DNA of 35,873 nt from an uncultured Prevotella sp. (GTDB lineage Bacteria > Bacteroidota > Bacteroidia > Bacteroidales > Bacteroidaceae), in contig ONAK01000084.1 in assembly GCA_900315765.1 (NCBI GenBank), positions 1 through 35,873 of the forward strand. The letters are read 5' to 3'. Positions 6,702 through 15,018 of the stretch are shown here, piece by piece. The notes beneath the pieces were generated by a model. It was not told where the DNA came from. It searched no databases and was given only the letters and a program-made list of their open reading frames with translations. Numbering within the stretch: position 1 is the first letter of the stretch; every line of letters starts with the position of its first letter. The translations under genes were made by a program, and so were the position numbers.

Positions 6702-9700
6702 ATGAATCAACATTTTAGAAAGACAGCGCTTCTGGTGAGTGCCTTGGCTCTTATGGGGCTTGGAAACTCTGCCAACGCTAATGCCGCAGAAGCTCCGCAG
6801 GAGGTTCAGCAGGCTGCGAAGAAGATTACAGGTACTGTAGTCGACGCTTCAGGCCCCGTCATCGGAGCCAGTGTAGTGGTGAAGGGTACGTCAAACGGTG
6901 TTGCTACCGATTTCGACGGAAACTTTACTCTGAACGCAAACCCAGGTCAAACCCTGGTGATTTCTTACATCGGTTACCTTAACAAAGAGGTAAAGATTAC
7001 TGCTAGCCAGTCTAACTACAAGATTACACTTGAAGAAGACAAACAACTGCTCGACGAAGTGGTTGTAGTAGGTTATGGTACTATGAAGAAGAGTGACCTC
7101 TCGGGTTCATCGTCGTCTATCGGTGAGCAGGCTCTGAAGGGAACCATCATCACATCGCTCGACCAGAGCTTGCAGGGACACGCTACCGGTGTTACTGCTG
7201 TAACAACATCAGGTGCTCCTGGTTCGTCTTCATCAATCCGCGTGCGTGGTATTGGCTCTATCAATGCTAATCAGGAGCCTCTCTACGTCATCGATGGTGT
7301 GATAGTACAGAGTGGCGGTCAGTCGGGTGCCGACTATGGTCTGGCCGACCGTCTGGGTAATGGTAAAGTTTCTACCATCTCTCCACTGTCAACACTCAAC
7401 CCATCGGATATTGTATCAATGGAAATTCTGAAGGACGCTTCAGCTACCGCTATCTATGGTGCCCAGGGTGCCAATGGTGTTGTGCTTATCACTACCAAGC
7501 GCGGTAAGAGCGGCGAGGCTAAATTCAACTACGACGGTATGTTTGCTGTAAACCGCCAGATGAAGCGTCTCGACATGATGAACCTTCGCGAGTATGCACA
7601 ATATTATCAGGACTTTGTAGATAATGGCTGGATTGTTAAGAGCCAGGCTAATCAGAACTACAATGACCTCTCTATACTGGGCAAAGGAACCAACTGGCAG
7701 GATGCCGTGTTCCAGACAGCTCTTCAGCATCAGCACCAGTTGTCGGCTCAGGGCGGCTCTGACAAGGTGCAGTACTATGTATCAGGAAACTTCATGAATC
7801 AGCAGGGTACTATCATCGGTTCTAACTTCAAACGTTATTCTGTACGTGCCAACCTTGATGCACAGCTGAAGCCTTGGTTGAAGCTGGGTATGTCGACTAC
7901 TTTCTCAACCACCAACGACGACCTGAAGAAAGCCGATGGTAGTGAGGGTATTATCACTTACTCGCTGACTACACTGCCTGATATCCCCATCTACGATGTT
8001 TTCGGTAACTACTATGCTGAGGCGCGTGAGGGATATACCAACCCTAACCCAGTGGCTTTGGCCAACATGAATTCCTATACCCTGGAGCGCCGTAAGCTTA
8101 CCGGTAACATCTTTGCCGAGATCAGCTTCCTGAAGAATCTGGTTTGGCACGCTGAGCTGGGTTATGATATCTCGGGCTCAAATGCTGAGACATGGGAGCC
8201 TTCTGTTGACCTGGGTGGATGGCAGAAGCCTGCTAACCAGGACCACTGGCAGAGCAACACCAACAAGTTCTGGCAGCTGAAGAACTACCTGACTTATACA
8301 GGAAACATAGGTAAGCACCACTTTACTGCCATGCTTGGACAGGAGAGCTGGGAGTCAACTTGGAAGTATCAGGGCATCACAGGCCAAAACCTGCCTCGTA
8401 ACGATGTGCGCAACCCATCACTCGCAGAGAAGGTGGACCGCGACTTTACTTCTGGTTTCGGCAGTGCCTCTATGGCATCGTTCTTCACGCGCGAAACCTA
8501 TAATTATGATGATCGCTACTATGCTACTTACACCTTCCGTTATGACGGTTCATCTAACTTCGGTCCTAACAATCGTTGGGCTGGATTCCACTCTCTGGCT
8601 GCCAGCTGGCGCTTCACCAACGAGCAGTTTATGAAGAATGTTAAATGGCTGAGCAACGGTAAGGTGCGCGTTGGTTGGGGACAGACCGGTAATGCCAATA
8701 TCGGTGGTTACAAGTGGGGTGTTGCCCTGGGCGTTATGCCATCAGCACTCGGACAGTCATACCGTCCTACAGGTCTGCCTAACGAGTCTATTCAGTGGGA
8801 GACACAGGAACAGATTGACTTAGGTCTCGACCTCGGTTTCTTTAACAACCGCTTGAACCTGACCATCGACTGGTATAAGAAGGAGTCTAAGGACATGCTG
8901 ATGAAGATGCAGTTGCCTTCTTATCTGGGAACTCAGGGTAACGGCTCGTCGGCCCTCTCTGCACCTTACGGCAACTATGGTACGATGCGCAACACTGGTC
9001 TTGAGATCGAGGTGAAGGCTACTCCTGTACAGACCAAGGACTTCAGTTGGGATACCGACTTGCAGTTCTCGTTTAATAAGAACAAACTGGTTGCCCTCCA
9101 GGGCACCACATCGGCCGCCATCATCGGTTACGGTCAGTGGAGCGACGTAGTGGCTGTTTCTTCAGTAGGCCGCCCAATGTACGACTTCTACGGATACGAG
9201 GTAGAGGGTGTATATAAGGACTTCGACGATATTCTGAACTCGCCAGTAAACACTCTGTATGCTCAGTCATGCATTGACAATGGCGACGGCACATTCAGTC
9301 ATGTTACTGATGCTTCCAAATATAGCAAAAACAACACTGTATGGCCTGGAGACCTGAAGTTCAAGGATGTGAACAACGACGGTAAGATTGACGAGAACGA
9401 TAAGACCAACATCGGTTCGCCACTGCCTAAGTTCACTTTCGGTTTCACAAACACATTTAACTATAAGAACTTCGACTTGAGCATCTTCATCAACGGTTCG
9501 GTTGGTAACAAGGTGATGAACTACACCTCTATTCCTCTGACTTCTATGACAAGTACCTGGAACAACCAGATTCAGGAGAAGATTGCCGACCGAGCTCATC
9601 TGGCAGCCATCGATCCTGGCAAGGTTTACGAGGACGGCAACGCCTGGTATAACGACATTACCAATGTATATGTTACTAATCCTAATACCCAGACACCACG

Positions 9701-10007
9701 TGTGGCTATCGGTAACACCTACAATCAGAACATTTCAACCCGCTATATCGAGGACGGAAGCTATGTTCGTCTGAAGAACATCTCGTTGGGATACACTTTC
9801 CCACAGACCATAGTAAAGAAACTGTATCTTGAGAATCTGCGATTGTATTGTAACCTTCAGAACGTGCTGACCATTACTGGCTACGACGGCTACGATCCTG
9901 AAATCGGTGCTTCTACCACAGATGCTAACGGATATGTATTTGGTCTGGATAATGGTCGTTATCCTTCACCATTCACATGTACATTCGGTGTAAACTTATC
10001 ATTCTAA
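6702..10007 (+). CDS. susC-like: SusC-type TonB-dependent outer-membrane glycan transporter
   Basis: A 1101-residue outer-membrane receptor that imports oligosaccharides with energy from TonB. The order is: signal peptide (about 1-29); a carboxypeptidase-regulatory-like beta domain (about 42-112, ITGTVVDASGPVIGASVVVKG through VISYIGYLNKE); the conserved LDEVVVVGYGTMKKSDLSG linker; a plug domain (about 120-250, VRGIGSINANQEPLYVIDGV); then a long beta barrel ending in FGVNLSF with the terminal aromatic residue typical of barrel proteins. The frame is intact and of normal length. It is the first gene of the operon and is followed after 20 bases by susD. SusC and SusD form a hinged bucket complex at the cell surface. 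The substrate (predicted xyloglucan oligosaccharides) is inferred from neighbours. Confidence 0.95.
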   Translation: MNQHFRKTALLVSALALMGLGNSANANAAEAPQEVQQAAKKITGTVVDASGPVIGASVVVKGTSNGVATDFDGNFTLNANPGQTLVISYIGYLNKEVKITASQSNYKITLEEDKQLLDEVVVVGYGTMKKSDLSGSSSSIGEQALKGTIITSLDQSLQGHATGVTAVTTSGAPGSSSSIRVRGIGSINANQEPLYVIDGVIVQSGGQSGADYGLADRLGNGKVSTISPLSTLNPSDIVSMEILKDASATAIYGAQGANGVVLITTKRGKSGEAKFNYDGMFAVNRQMKRLDMMNLREYAQYYQDFVDNGWIVKSQANQNYNDLSILGKGTNWQDAVFQTALQHQHQLSAQGGSDKVQYYVSGNFMNQQGTIIGSNFKRYSVRANLDAQLKPWLKLGMSTTFSTTNDDLKKADGSEGIITYSLTTLPDIPIYDVFGNYYAEAREGYTNPNPVALANMNSYTLERRKLTGNIFAEISFLKNLVWHAELGYDISGSNAETWEPSVDLGGWQKPANQDHWQSNTNKFWQLKNYLTYTGNIGKHHFTAMLGQESWESTWKYQGITGQNLPRNDVRNPSLAEKVDRDFTSGFGSASMASFFTRETYNYDDRYYATYTFRYDGSSNFGPNNRWAGFHSLAASWRFTNEQFMKNVKWLSNGKVRVGWGQTGNANIGGYKWGVALGVMPSALGQSYRPTGLPNESIQWETQEQIDLGLDLGFFNNRLNLTIDWYKKESKDMLMKMQLPSYLGTQGNGSSALSAPYGNYGTMRNTGLEIEVKATPVQTKDFSWDTDLQFSFNKNKLVALQGTTSAAIIGYGQWSDVVAVSSVGRPMYDFYGYEVEGVYKDFDDILNSPVNTLYAQSCIDNGDGTFSHVTDASKYSKNNTVWPGDLKFKDVNNDGKIDENDKTNIGSPLPKFTFGFTNTFNYKNFDLSIFINGSVGNKVMNYTSIPLTSMTSTWNNQIQEKIADRAHLAAIDPGKVYEDGNAWYNDITNVYVTNPNTQTPRVAIGNTYNQNISTRYIEDGSYVRLKNISLGYTFPQTIVKKLYLENLRLYCNLQNVLTITGYDGYDPEIGASTTDANGYVFGLDNGRYPSPFTCTFGVNLSF

Positions 10008-10013
10008 CTAATA

Positions 10014-10019
10014 GGAGGA
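10014..10019 (+). promoter_or_regulatory. Strong Shine-Dalgarno (AGGAGG) of susD
   Basis: AGGAGG lies 8 bases upstream of the ATG at 10028. A full Shine-Dalgarno is uncommon in this phylum. It fixes the susD start at 10028 rather than at 9977 inside susC and suggests SusD is translated strongly. Confidence 0.7.
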
Positions 10020-10027
10020 CAATCAAT

Positions 10028-11767
10028 ATGAAAATAAATAAGATTAAAATATTTCTGGCAGCCTCTGTGATGGGATTGGGACTGACCTCTTGCGAGGATT
10101 TCCTGGATCGTCCAACAGAAGATAGCTATGTGGCTGGCGGCTACTATAAAACCGATGCAGAGTGCATCGCTGCCGTTGACTATCTCTACAACTCGCCTTG
10201 GTATGACTTCCAGCGTGGTTTCTTCTCATTCGAAGTCTTGGCTGGTAATCTCTATGTAAGTGGTGGTGATTATACGGCATTCCTGAATTTCGGATTAACA
10301 TCCAACAATGAGCACATCCGCAATATGTCGTACTCGCTTTGGGCTGTAAACGGTCACTCAAACGTTGTACGCAAGTATATTGAAGACGGTGGTGCCTCTG
10401 AGGCTGTGAAGAATCAGACCGTAGGTGAGTGCCTGCTCTGGAAGGCCATGGCATACTTCTATCTGGTGCGTACCTTCGGCGATGTGCCCATCGTGCATGA
10501 CAACGCCACGATGATTACGGCTGGCACATACAATGAGCAGCCAAAGGTGAAGAAGGCTGACGTATATGAGTATATTGTGATGACACTTGAGAAAGCTATT
10601 GAGCTTCTGCCCGAACAGTGCACCCAGGGCCGCCTTGACAAATACTGCGCCAAGGGCCTGTTGGCAAAAGTCTATCTGGCAAAGGCTGGTGTGAACGGAC
10701 AGTTGAACAGCGCCGACCTGCAGATGGCTGCAAATCTCTCTAAGGACGTTATCGACAACTGCGGACGCTCGCTGGAGAAAAATTATTGTGACTGCTTTAC
10801 CCTTGAGGGCAATAACTCGCCTGAGAACATGATTGCATGGCGCTGGGTGGTTAGCAGCCAGTGGACATCGCAGAACACCTTCCAGTCTGACCTTGGTATG
10901 ACCGGTATGGACGAATATGGCGATTGCTGGGGTGAATGGGGTGGTCCATCAGTTGACCTGCAGGATGCCTTCGGTTTCAATGTACTCGACGATCCCGCTA
11001 CACGTCCTGACGTAGATACTCGCCGTAAGGCAACCATGATGACTGTAGGTGATGTGGTACCTTACCTCTGGCGCGACCATGGCGGCTTCGACTACATGCG
11101 CTTCGAATTTGACAAAGACTATAACCCTGCTGCATACGGTCAACATCGTTGTACTACTGGTTGTAACTTGGTTAAGTACATGTATGGTAATAATGCCGAC
11201 CACGTGGCAGTCCTTGGCACATCAGCCGCCCGTATGGCAAGCTCTCTCTGTACACCACTGCTTCGTTTGGCCGATGTTTACTTGATATTTGCTGAGGCAA
11301 AGGTTCTGCTGAATCAGGGCAATGATGCCGACGCACTGAAGGCATTTAATACCGTTCGTCAGCGTGCCATTCCTAATGCACTGCCTGTTACTTCACTTAC
11401 TTTCGACGATGTTTGGAAAGAGCGCCGCTTGGAGTTGGCTTGTGAGGGCGATCGCTGGTTCGACTTTGTTCGTCTGTCATACTACAACCCCGAAAAAGCT
11501 ATCAACGAGTTGAAGGCTCAGCGCCGTAACTCTTACTGGAATCTGGACCGTACATTCAAGCACTACTACGAGACAGGACAGTGGCTGCTTGAGAACAAAG
11601 ACGATGAAGGCAAGGATTATACTACCGAGTACGACACGACCACACCTGCGCCTAATGTTACTATTAGCAGCTTTACTGTTCCATTCCCAATGGAGGATCT
11701 TACCTTCAACCCACTGCTGAAGGAGGATGCTATACATGTGGATGTACGTGAAGAATATCATTATTAA
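10028..11767 (+). CDS. susD-like: SusD-family surface glycan-binding lipoprotein
   Basis: The 579-residue lid protein of the SusCD transporter, lipid-anchored outside the cell. The signal ends in GLGLTSCEDFLDRP, with the lipidated Cys at residue 22. The conserved SusD/RagB features are present: TDAECIAAVDYLY near the start, GECLLWKAMAYFYLVRTFGDVP, the TPR-like helix GRLDKYCAKGLLAKVYLAK, and the C-terminal LLRLADVYLIFAEAKV followed by VWKERRLELACEGDRWFD. The start at 10028 is supported by the Shine-Dalgarno and by the signal peptide beginning there. It is 20 bases after susC and 23 bases before the next lipoprotein gene, in one operon. Ligand-binding residues cannot be deduced from sequence alone. 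Confidence 0.95.
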   Translation: MKINKIKIFLAASVMGLGLTSCEDFLDRPTEDSYVAGGYYKTDAECIAAVDYLYNSPWYDFQRGFFSFEVLAGNLYVSGGDYTAFLNFGLTSNNEHIRNMSYSLWAVNGHSNVVRKYIEDGGASEAVKNQTVGECLLWKAMAYFYLVRTFGDVPIVHDNATMITAGTYNEQPKVKKADVYEYIVMTLEKAIELLPEQCTQGRLDKYCAKGLLAKVYLAKAGVNGQLNSADLQMAANLSKDVIDNCGRSLEKNYCDCFTLEGNNSPENMIAWRWVVSSQWTSQNTFQSDLGMTGMDEYGDCWGEWGGPSVDLQDAFGFNVLDDPATRPDVDTRRKATMMTVGDVVPYLWRDHGGFDYMRFEFDKDYNPAAYGQHRCTTGCNLVKYMYGNNADHVAVLGTSAARMASSLCTPLLRLADVYLIFAEAKVLLNQGNDADALKAFNTVRQRAIPNALPVTSLTFDDVWKERRLELACEGDRWFDFVRLSYYNPEKAINELKAQRRNSYWNLDRTFKHYYETGQWLLENKDDEGKDYTTEYDTTTPAPNVTISSFTVPFPMEDLTFNPLLKEDAIHVDVREEYHY

Positions 11768-11790
11768 TCATTTTAACAGACATATAAATC

Positions 11791-13074
11791 ATGAAAAGAT
11801 TATTCAATAGCCTCTTACTGCTGTCGGCATTCGCTGTCACAACTGTTTTCACAGGTTGTAAGGACGAACCCGATAAGTACGAGATCAGCGGTGGTAATCC
11901 TACCATCAGCTATATACGCCCCTTGGACATAGAGAAAGCAGACTCTATACTCACAGGTGCTTACATGGACAACAGTATCTGCATTGTTGGTAGTAATCTG
12001 CGTAGCATCACCAAGATGCTCTTCAACGACCAGGAAGCTAAACTGATTCCCAGTTTGATTACCGACAATACGATGATTGTAACCGTGCCTGGCAAGATTC
12101 CCGGTGAGGTGTTCAACAAAATCTTTATGATCAACAACTCTAACGATACCACCACCTACGACTTCAAGGTACTCATTCCTGGACCAAGCATCAACAACAT
12201 GACCAACGAGTGGGCTAAGGTTGGTGAGCGGGCTACTATCTATGGTAACTACTTTGTAGACGACCCAAACATTCCGCTCACACTGACTGTTAATGGCAGA
12301 CAGGTGGATTTCGATGACTTCGACATGAATCACATCACCTTTACAGTACCTGAGGGTCTGGAGGAGGGCCCAATCGAGGTTTCTACTGTCTATGGTTTGA
12401 AAAGAGCTAAGTTCTACTACCGCGACACGCGCGGTATGCTGTTCAACGACTGGGGTACTTACGATGCAGGCGAGGCTTCAACAGGACTTACCAATCATGG
12501 TTGGCACGCACAGAAGATTATCAGCGACGAGAACTCACTCGATGGTAGCTATCTGATGCTGGGTGACTGCGATGTAGAGGATGGTACTTGGGCCGATAGT
12601 AATCTGTCGTTTGAGTACTGGCCTGGCGATTGGGACGGCACATTTACTGGTGTGAACTCACGCTTGTCTGACCTGGTTAGCTTTGCCGACTTCGCTAACA
12701 TGGCCCTGAAGTTTGAGGTGAACATCCCTGCAAGCAATCCTTGGACTAACCTCTCTATGCAGTGCATCTTCTCGGGCGATGCTCAGGTAACATTGCCAAC
12801 AGCCAACAATACCTTCTTCAATGGTACCGACTACCCACGCGGACTTTGGACACCATGGAGCAAAACAGGTTCGTACGACACCGATGGCAAGTGGGTTACT
12901 GTAACACTGCCTCTGTCTACTTTCAAGTACAAGAACGACGGAACACCGGCAGGTACACCTCTTACATCTGGAAACTTCACTGGTCTTACCCTGTTCCTTT
13001 GGAGTGGTGTAACAAGTGGCTCTACCTGCCATCCTATCATCCGTATCGACAACATCCGTGCGGTAGCATATTAA
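11791..13074 (+). CDS. Surface glycan-binding lipoprotein (SGBP-B-like, IPT/TIG domains)
   Basis: A 427-residue surface lipoprotein (signal VTTVFTGCKDEP, lipidated Cys 23). Two IPT/TIG immunoglobulin-like domains occupy about residues 38-125 and 126-212 (NPTISYIRPLDIEKADSILTG; GPSINNMTNEWAKVGERATIYG). The rest (about 213-427) is a beta-sandwich rich in Trp and Tyr (FNDWGTYDAGE, NHGWHAQKI, LSFEYWPGDWDGT, RGLWTPWSKTG). This resembles the C-terminal xyloglucan-binding domain of SGBP-B from Bacteroides xyloglucan loci. The IPT domains act as a rigid spacer and the last domain binds sugar. It is third in the operon, as is usual for such proteins. The link to xyloglucan is by family resemblance and gene context, not proven. 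Confidence 0.8.
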   Translation: MKRLFNSLLLLSAFAVTTVFTGCKDEPDKYEISGGNPTISYIRPLDIEKADSILTGAYMDNSICIVGSNLRSITKMLFNDQEAKLIPSLITDNTMIVTVPGKIPGEVFNKIFMINNSNDTTTYDFKVLIPGPSINNMTNEWAKVGERATIYGNYFVDDPNIPLTLTVNGRQVDFDDFDMNHITFTVPEGLEEGPIEVSTVYGLKRAKFYYRDTRGMLFNDWGTYDAGEASTGLTNHGWHAQKIISDENSLDGSYLMLGDCDVEDGTWADSNLSFEYWPGDWDGTFTGVNSRLSDLVSFADFANMALKFEVNIPASNPWTNLSMQCIFSGDAQVTLPTANNTFFNGTDYPRGLWTPWSKTGSYDTDGKWVTVTLPLSTFKYKNDGTPAGTPLTSGNFTGLTLFLWSGVTSGSTCHPIIRIDNIRAVAY

Positions 13075-13077
13075 TTT

Positions 13078-13090
13078 AATTGATAATTGA
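13078..13090. repeat. 13-bp intergenic element AATTGATAATTGA, copy 2
   Basis: Identical to 1388-1400 and again placed between a stop codon (13072-13074) and the next ATG (13103). It is followed by a partial repeat, AAATTGATAATT. Confidence 0.7.
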
Positions 13091-13102
13091 AAATTGATAA
13101 TT

Positions 13103-14935
13103 ATGAAAATATATCGTAAAATATCAGTATTGGCCATGGCTGCACTGGTGCTTGCTGCTGGTTTCACCAGTTGTAGTGAAGACAGCTTGGATACTAACCA
13201 GTACAACAAAAACGGTGTGAATCTTTTGGGCTTTGGTCCTATGCCTATCACCCGTGGCGCAACCATGCGTATTACAGGTACCAAACTGAATGAGGTGCAG
13301 GAGGTACTTTTCCCAGAAGGAAATCAGAAGTTAACGCCTTCTACCACAACTATCAAGGGTGACTTCACACTTCAGAGTTCTCAGGAGTTGTCGGTTACTG
13401 TTCCCGATATGTGTGTACCAGGAAAACTGCGCATGCTTACCAAGAGTGGCGATACTATTGAATCGAAGACATTCATTACCTTCGCCGAGGAAATCAAAGC
13501 TTCCACACTCGATCCCAATCCTGTTCATCCAGGTGGTGTCCTCTCTATCAAAGGTGAATATATGTGGAACATCGGTCAGGTTATCTTCTTTGACCATGTC
13601 GTAGTAGATGCGGAAGATTTCTTGCTGAATACACGTCATGAAATTCAGGTCCGTGTACCTATGGAAGCCAAATCGGGCGATGTGGCTTACAATGATGGCT
13701 CAGAAGGTGCTGAAAACATTGTGATTGGTCATCTGGACGTTGATGCCGTTAAAGCTACAGGTGTTTCGAATCCTACACCTGAGTTCGGCGAAGAGATTAC
13801 CATCACTGGTGAGAACTTCGACCTTGTAACAACCATTGACTTCCCTGCTGTTGCCGATGTAACAGACTTTACTGTAGCCGAAGACGGCAAGTCGCTGAAG
13901 GTTAAGGTGCCTGTAAATTGCGTATCAGGTCAAGTAGTACTGAATTCTCTTTCTGGTCTTACCTCTTCTGTTGACATTACTGTACCTCTGGCAACTGTCA
14001 GCAGCACAGCGCCAACCAAGGATGTGAAGGCTGGTCAGACCATCACCATCAAGGGTGACAAGCTCGACCGTATCACCCACCTCGTTCTGCCTGCTATTGA
14101 TGCTATCTTCACCGACTTCAAGAAGAGTGCAACAGAAATCAGCTTCGTAGTTCCTGAGGGCATGGGCGATGGTAAGGTCGTTCTGGTTCAGCATGCCAAC
14201 TACAGTGTCGAGTCTGATAAGATCTCTATGTATAGCGAGGCTCCTGAGGTGTCTATCTGGGCTGGTAAGTTTGAGATTGGCAACTGGAATGCAGGTATGC
14301 AGGAGCTGGCTTGGGGTGGCTACGACTGGTCGACCGTTAAGGCAGGACAGGTACTCACCGTTTATCTCACTCCTGACTTCTCTAATGGCTGGGCTCAGAT
14401 TCGTCTCGGTAATGGTTCTTGGTCAGCACTGCCTGGCACCGACGATACCATTCCTCTGGCTGAGGGCGATACAAAGGTATCTGTAACCCTGACCCAGGCC
14501 ATGATCGATGAGATGGTAGCCAATGGCGGTCTTGTTATCTGCGGTGCTTACTTCACCATCAACAAGATTACCCTCTCTATCCTTGAGACCACTATCTGGA
14601 GCGGCAACTTCGCTCTCGGAAGCTGGGCACAGGGCTTGCAGGATCTGTCTTGGGGTGGCTACGACTGGAGTCAGGTTTCCGCTGGCACCACTCTGAAGCT
14701 CTACTACGAGGTTGATGCTTCAGTTGGTTATATTAATATCCGCTTCGGTAACGGCTCTTGGGCAGCTCTGCCTTCAACCCAGAGTTGGGGAAGCGATGGT
14801 AATGCATCGCCTGATCCTTCAGAGACAAGCATCAAGACTGTTCTCACTGCCGACGACCTCGATCAGTTGAACAATGCTGGCGGTCTGGTTATCTGCGGTG
14901 CAGGTATCATCTGTAAGAAGGTAGTTCTTCAGTAA
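13103..14935 (+). CDS. Second surface glycan-binding lipoprotein: four IPT-like domains plus duplicated C-terminal module
   Basis: A 610-residue surface lipoprotein (signal VLAAGFTSCSED, lipidated Cys 24). Four IPT/TIG-like domains can be seen at about 38-130, 133-212, 215-295 and 297-378, each opening with a pattern like PTPEFGEEITITGENF or KDVKAGQTITIKGDKL. The C-terminus is a tandem duplication (384-492 and 498-609) of a roughly 110-residue module: IWAGKFEIGNW / IWSGNFALGSW, then WGGYDWS, RxGNGSWxALP and NGGLVICGA / NAGGLVICGA. The two modules keep the same Trp and Gly positions and may be carbohydrate-binding modules. The ATG at 13103 is preferred over an in-frame TTG at 13094. It is fourth in the operon and followed by a terminator, so the GH5 gene may be expressed less. 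I do not recognise the module as a named CBM family. Confidence 0.8.
   Translation: MKIYRKISVLAMAALVLAAGFTSCSEDSLDTNQYNKNGVNLLGFGPMPITRGATMRITGTKLNEVQEVLFPEGNQKLTPSTTTIKGDFTLQSSQELSVTVPDMCVPGKLRMLTKSGDTIESKTFITFAEEIKASTLDPNPVHPGGVLSIKGEYMWNIGQVIFFDHVVVDAEDFLLNTRHEIQVRVPMEAKSGDVAYNDGSEGAENIVIGHLDVDAVKATGVSNPTPEFGEEITITGENFDLVTTIDFPAVADVTDFTVAEDGKSLKVKVPVNCVSGQVVLNSLSGLTSSVDITVPLATVSSTAPTKDVKAGQTITIKGDKLDRITHLVLPAIDAIFTDFKKSATEISFVVPEGMGDGKVVLVQHANYSVESDKISMYSEAPEVSIWAGKFEIGNWNAGMQELAWGGYDWSTVKAGQVLTVYLTPDFSNGWAQIRLGNGSWSALPGTDDTIPLAEGDTKVSVTLTQAMIDEMVANGGLVICGAYFTINKITLSILETTIWSGNFALGSWAQGLQDLSWGGYDWSQVSAGTTLKLYYEVDASVGYINIRFGNGSWAALPSTQSWGSDGNASPDPSETSIKTVLTADDLDQLNNAGGLVICGAGIICKKVVLQ
14252..14929 (+). 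repeat. Internal duplication of a ~110-residue module
   Basis: Bases 14252-14578 and 14594-14929 encode the two copies. The stretch CTTGGGGTGGCTACGACTGG is identical at 14310-14329 and 14649-14668. The rest has diverged, so the duplication is not recent or has undergone partial gene conversion. Confidence 0.8.
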
Positions 14936-14946
14936 TACATTAATCA

Positions 14947-14992
14947 GCAGAGTGCCCATAAACCATAAAGGGGGCACTCTGCTTTATTTTTT
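14947..14992 (+). terminator. Rho-independent terminator inside the glycan operon
   Basis: GCAGAGTGCCC (14947-14957) pairs perfectly with GGGCACTCTGC (14972-14982), followed by TTTATTTTTT. It stands 11 bases after the second binding-protein gene and before GH5. No separate promoter is visible before GH5, so it probably reduces rather than abolishes GH5 transcription. Confidence 0.9.
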
Positions 14993-15018
14993 AAATATAA
15001 TATTAAAACAATGTGACT

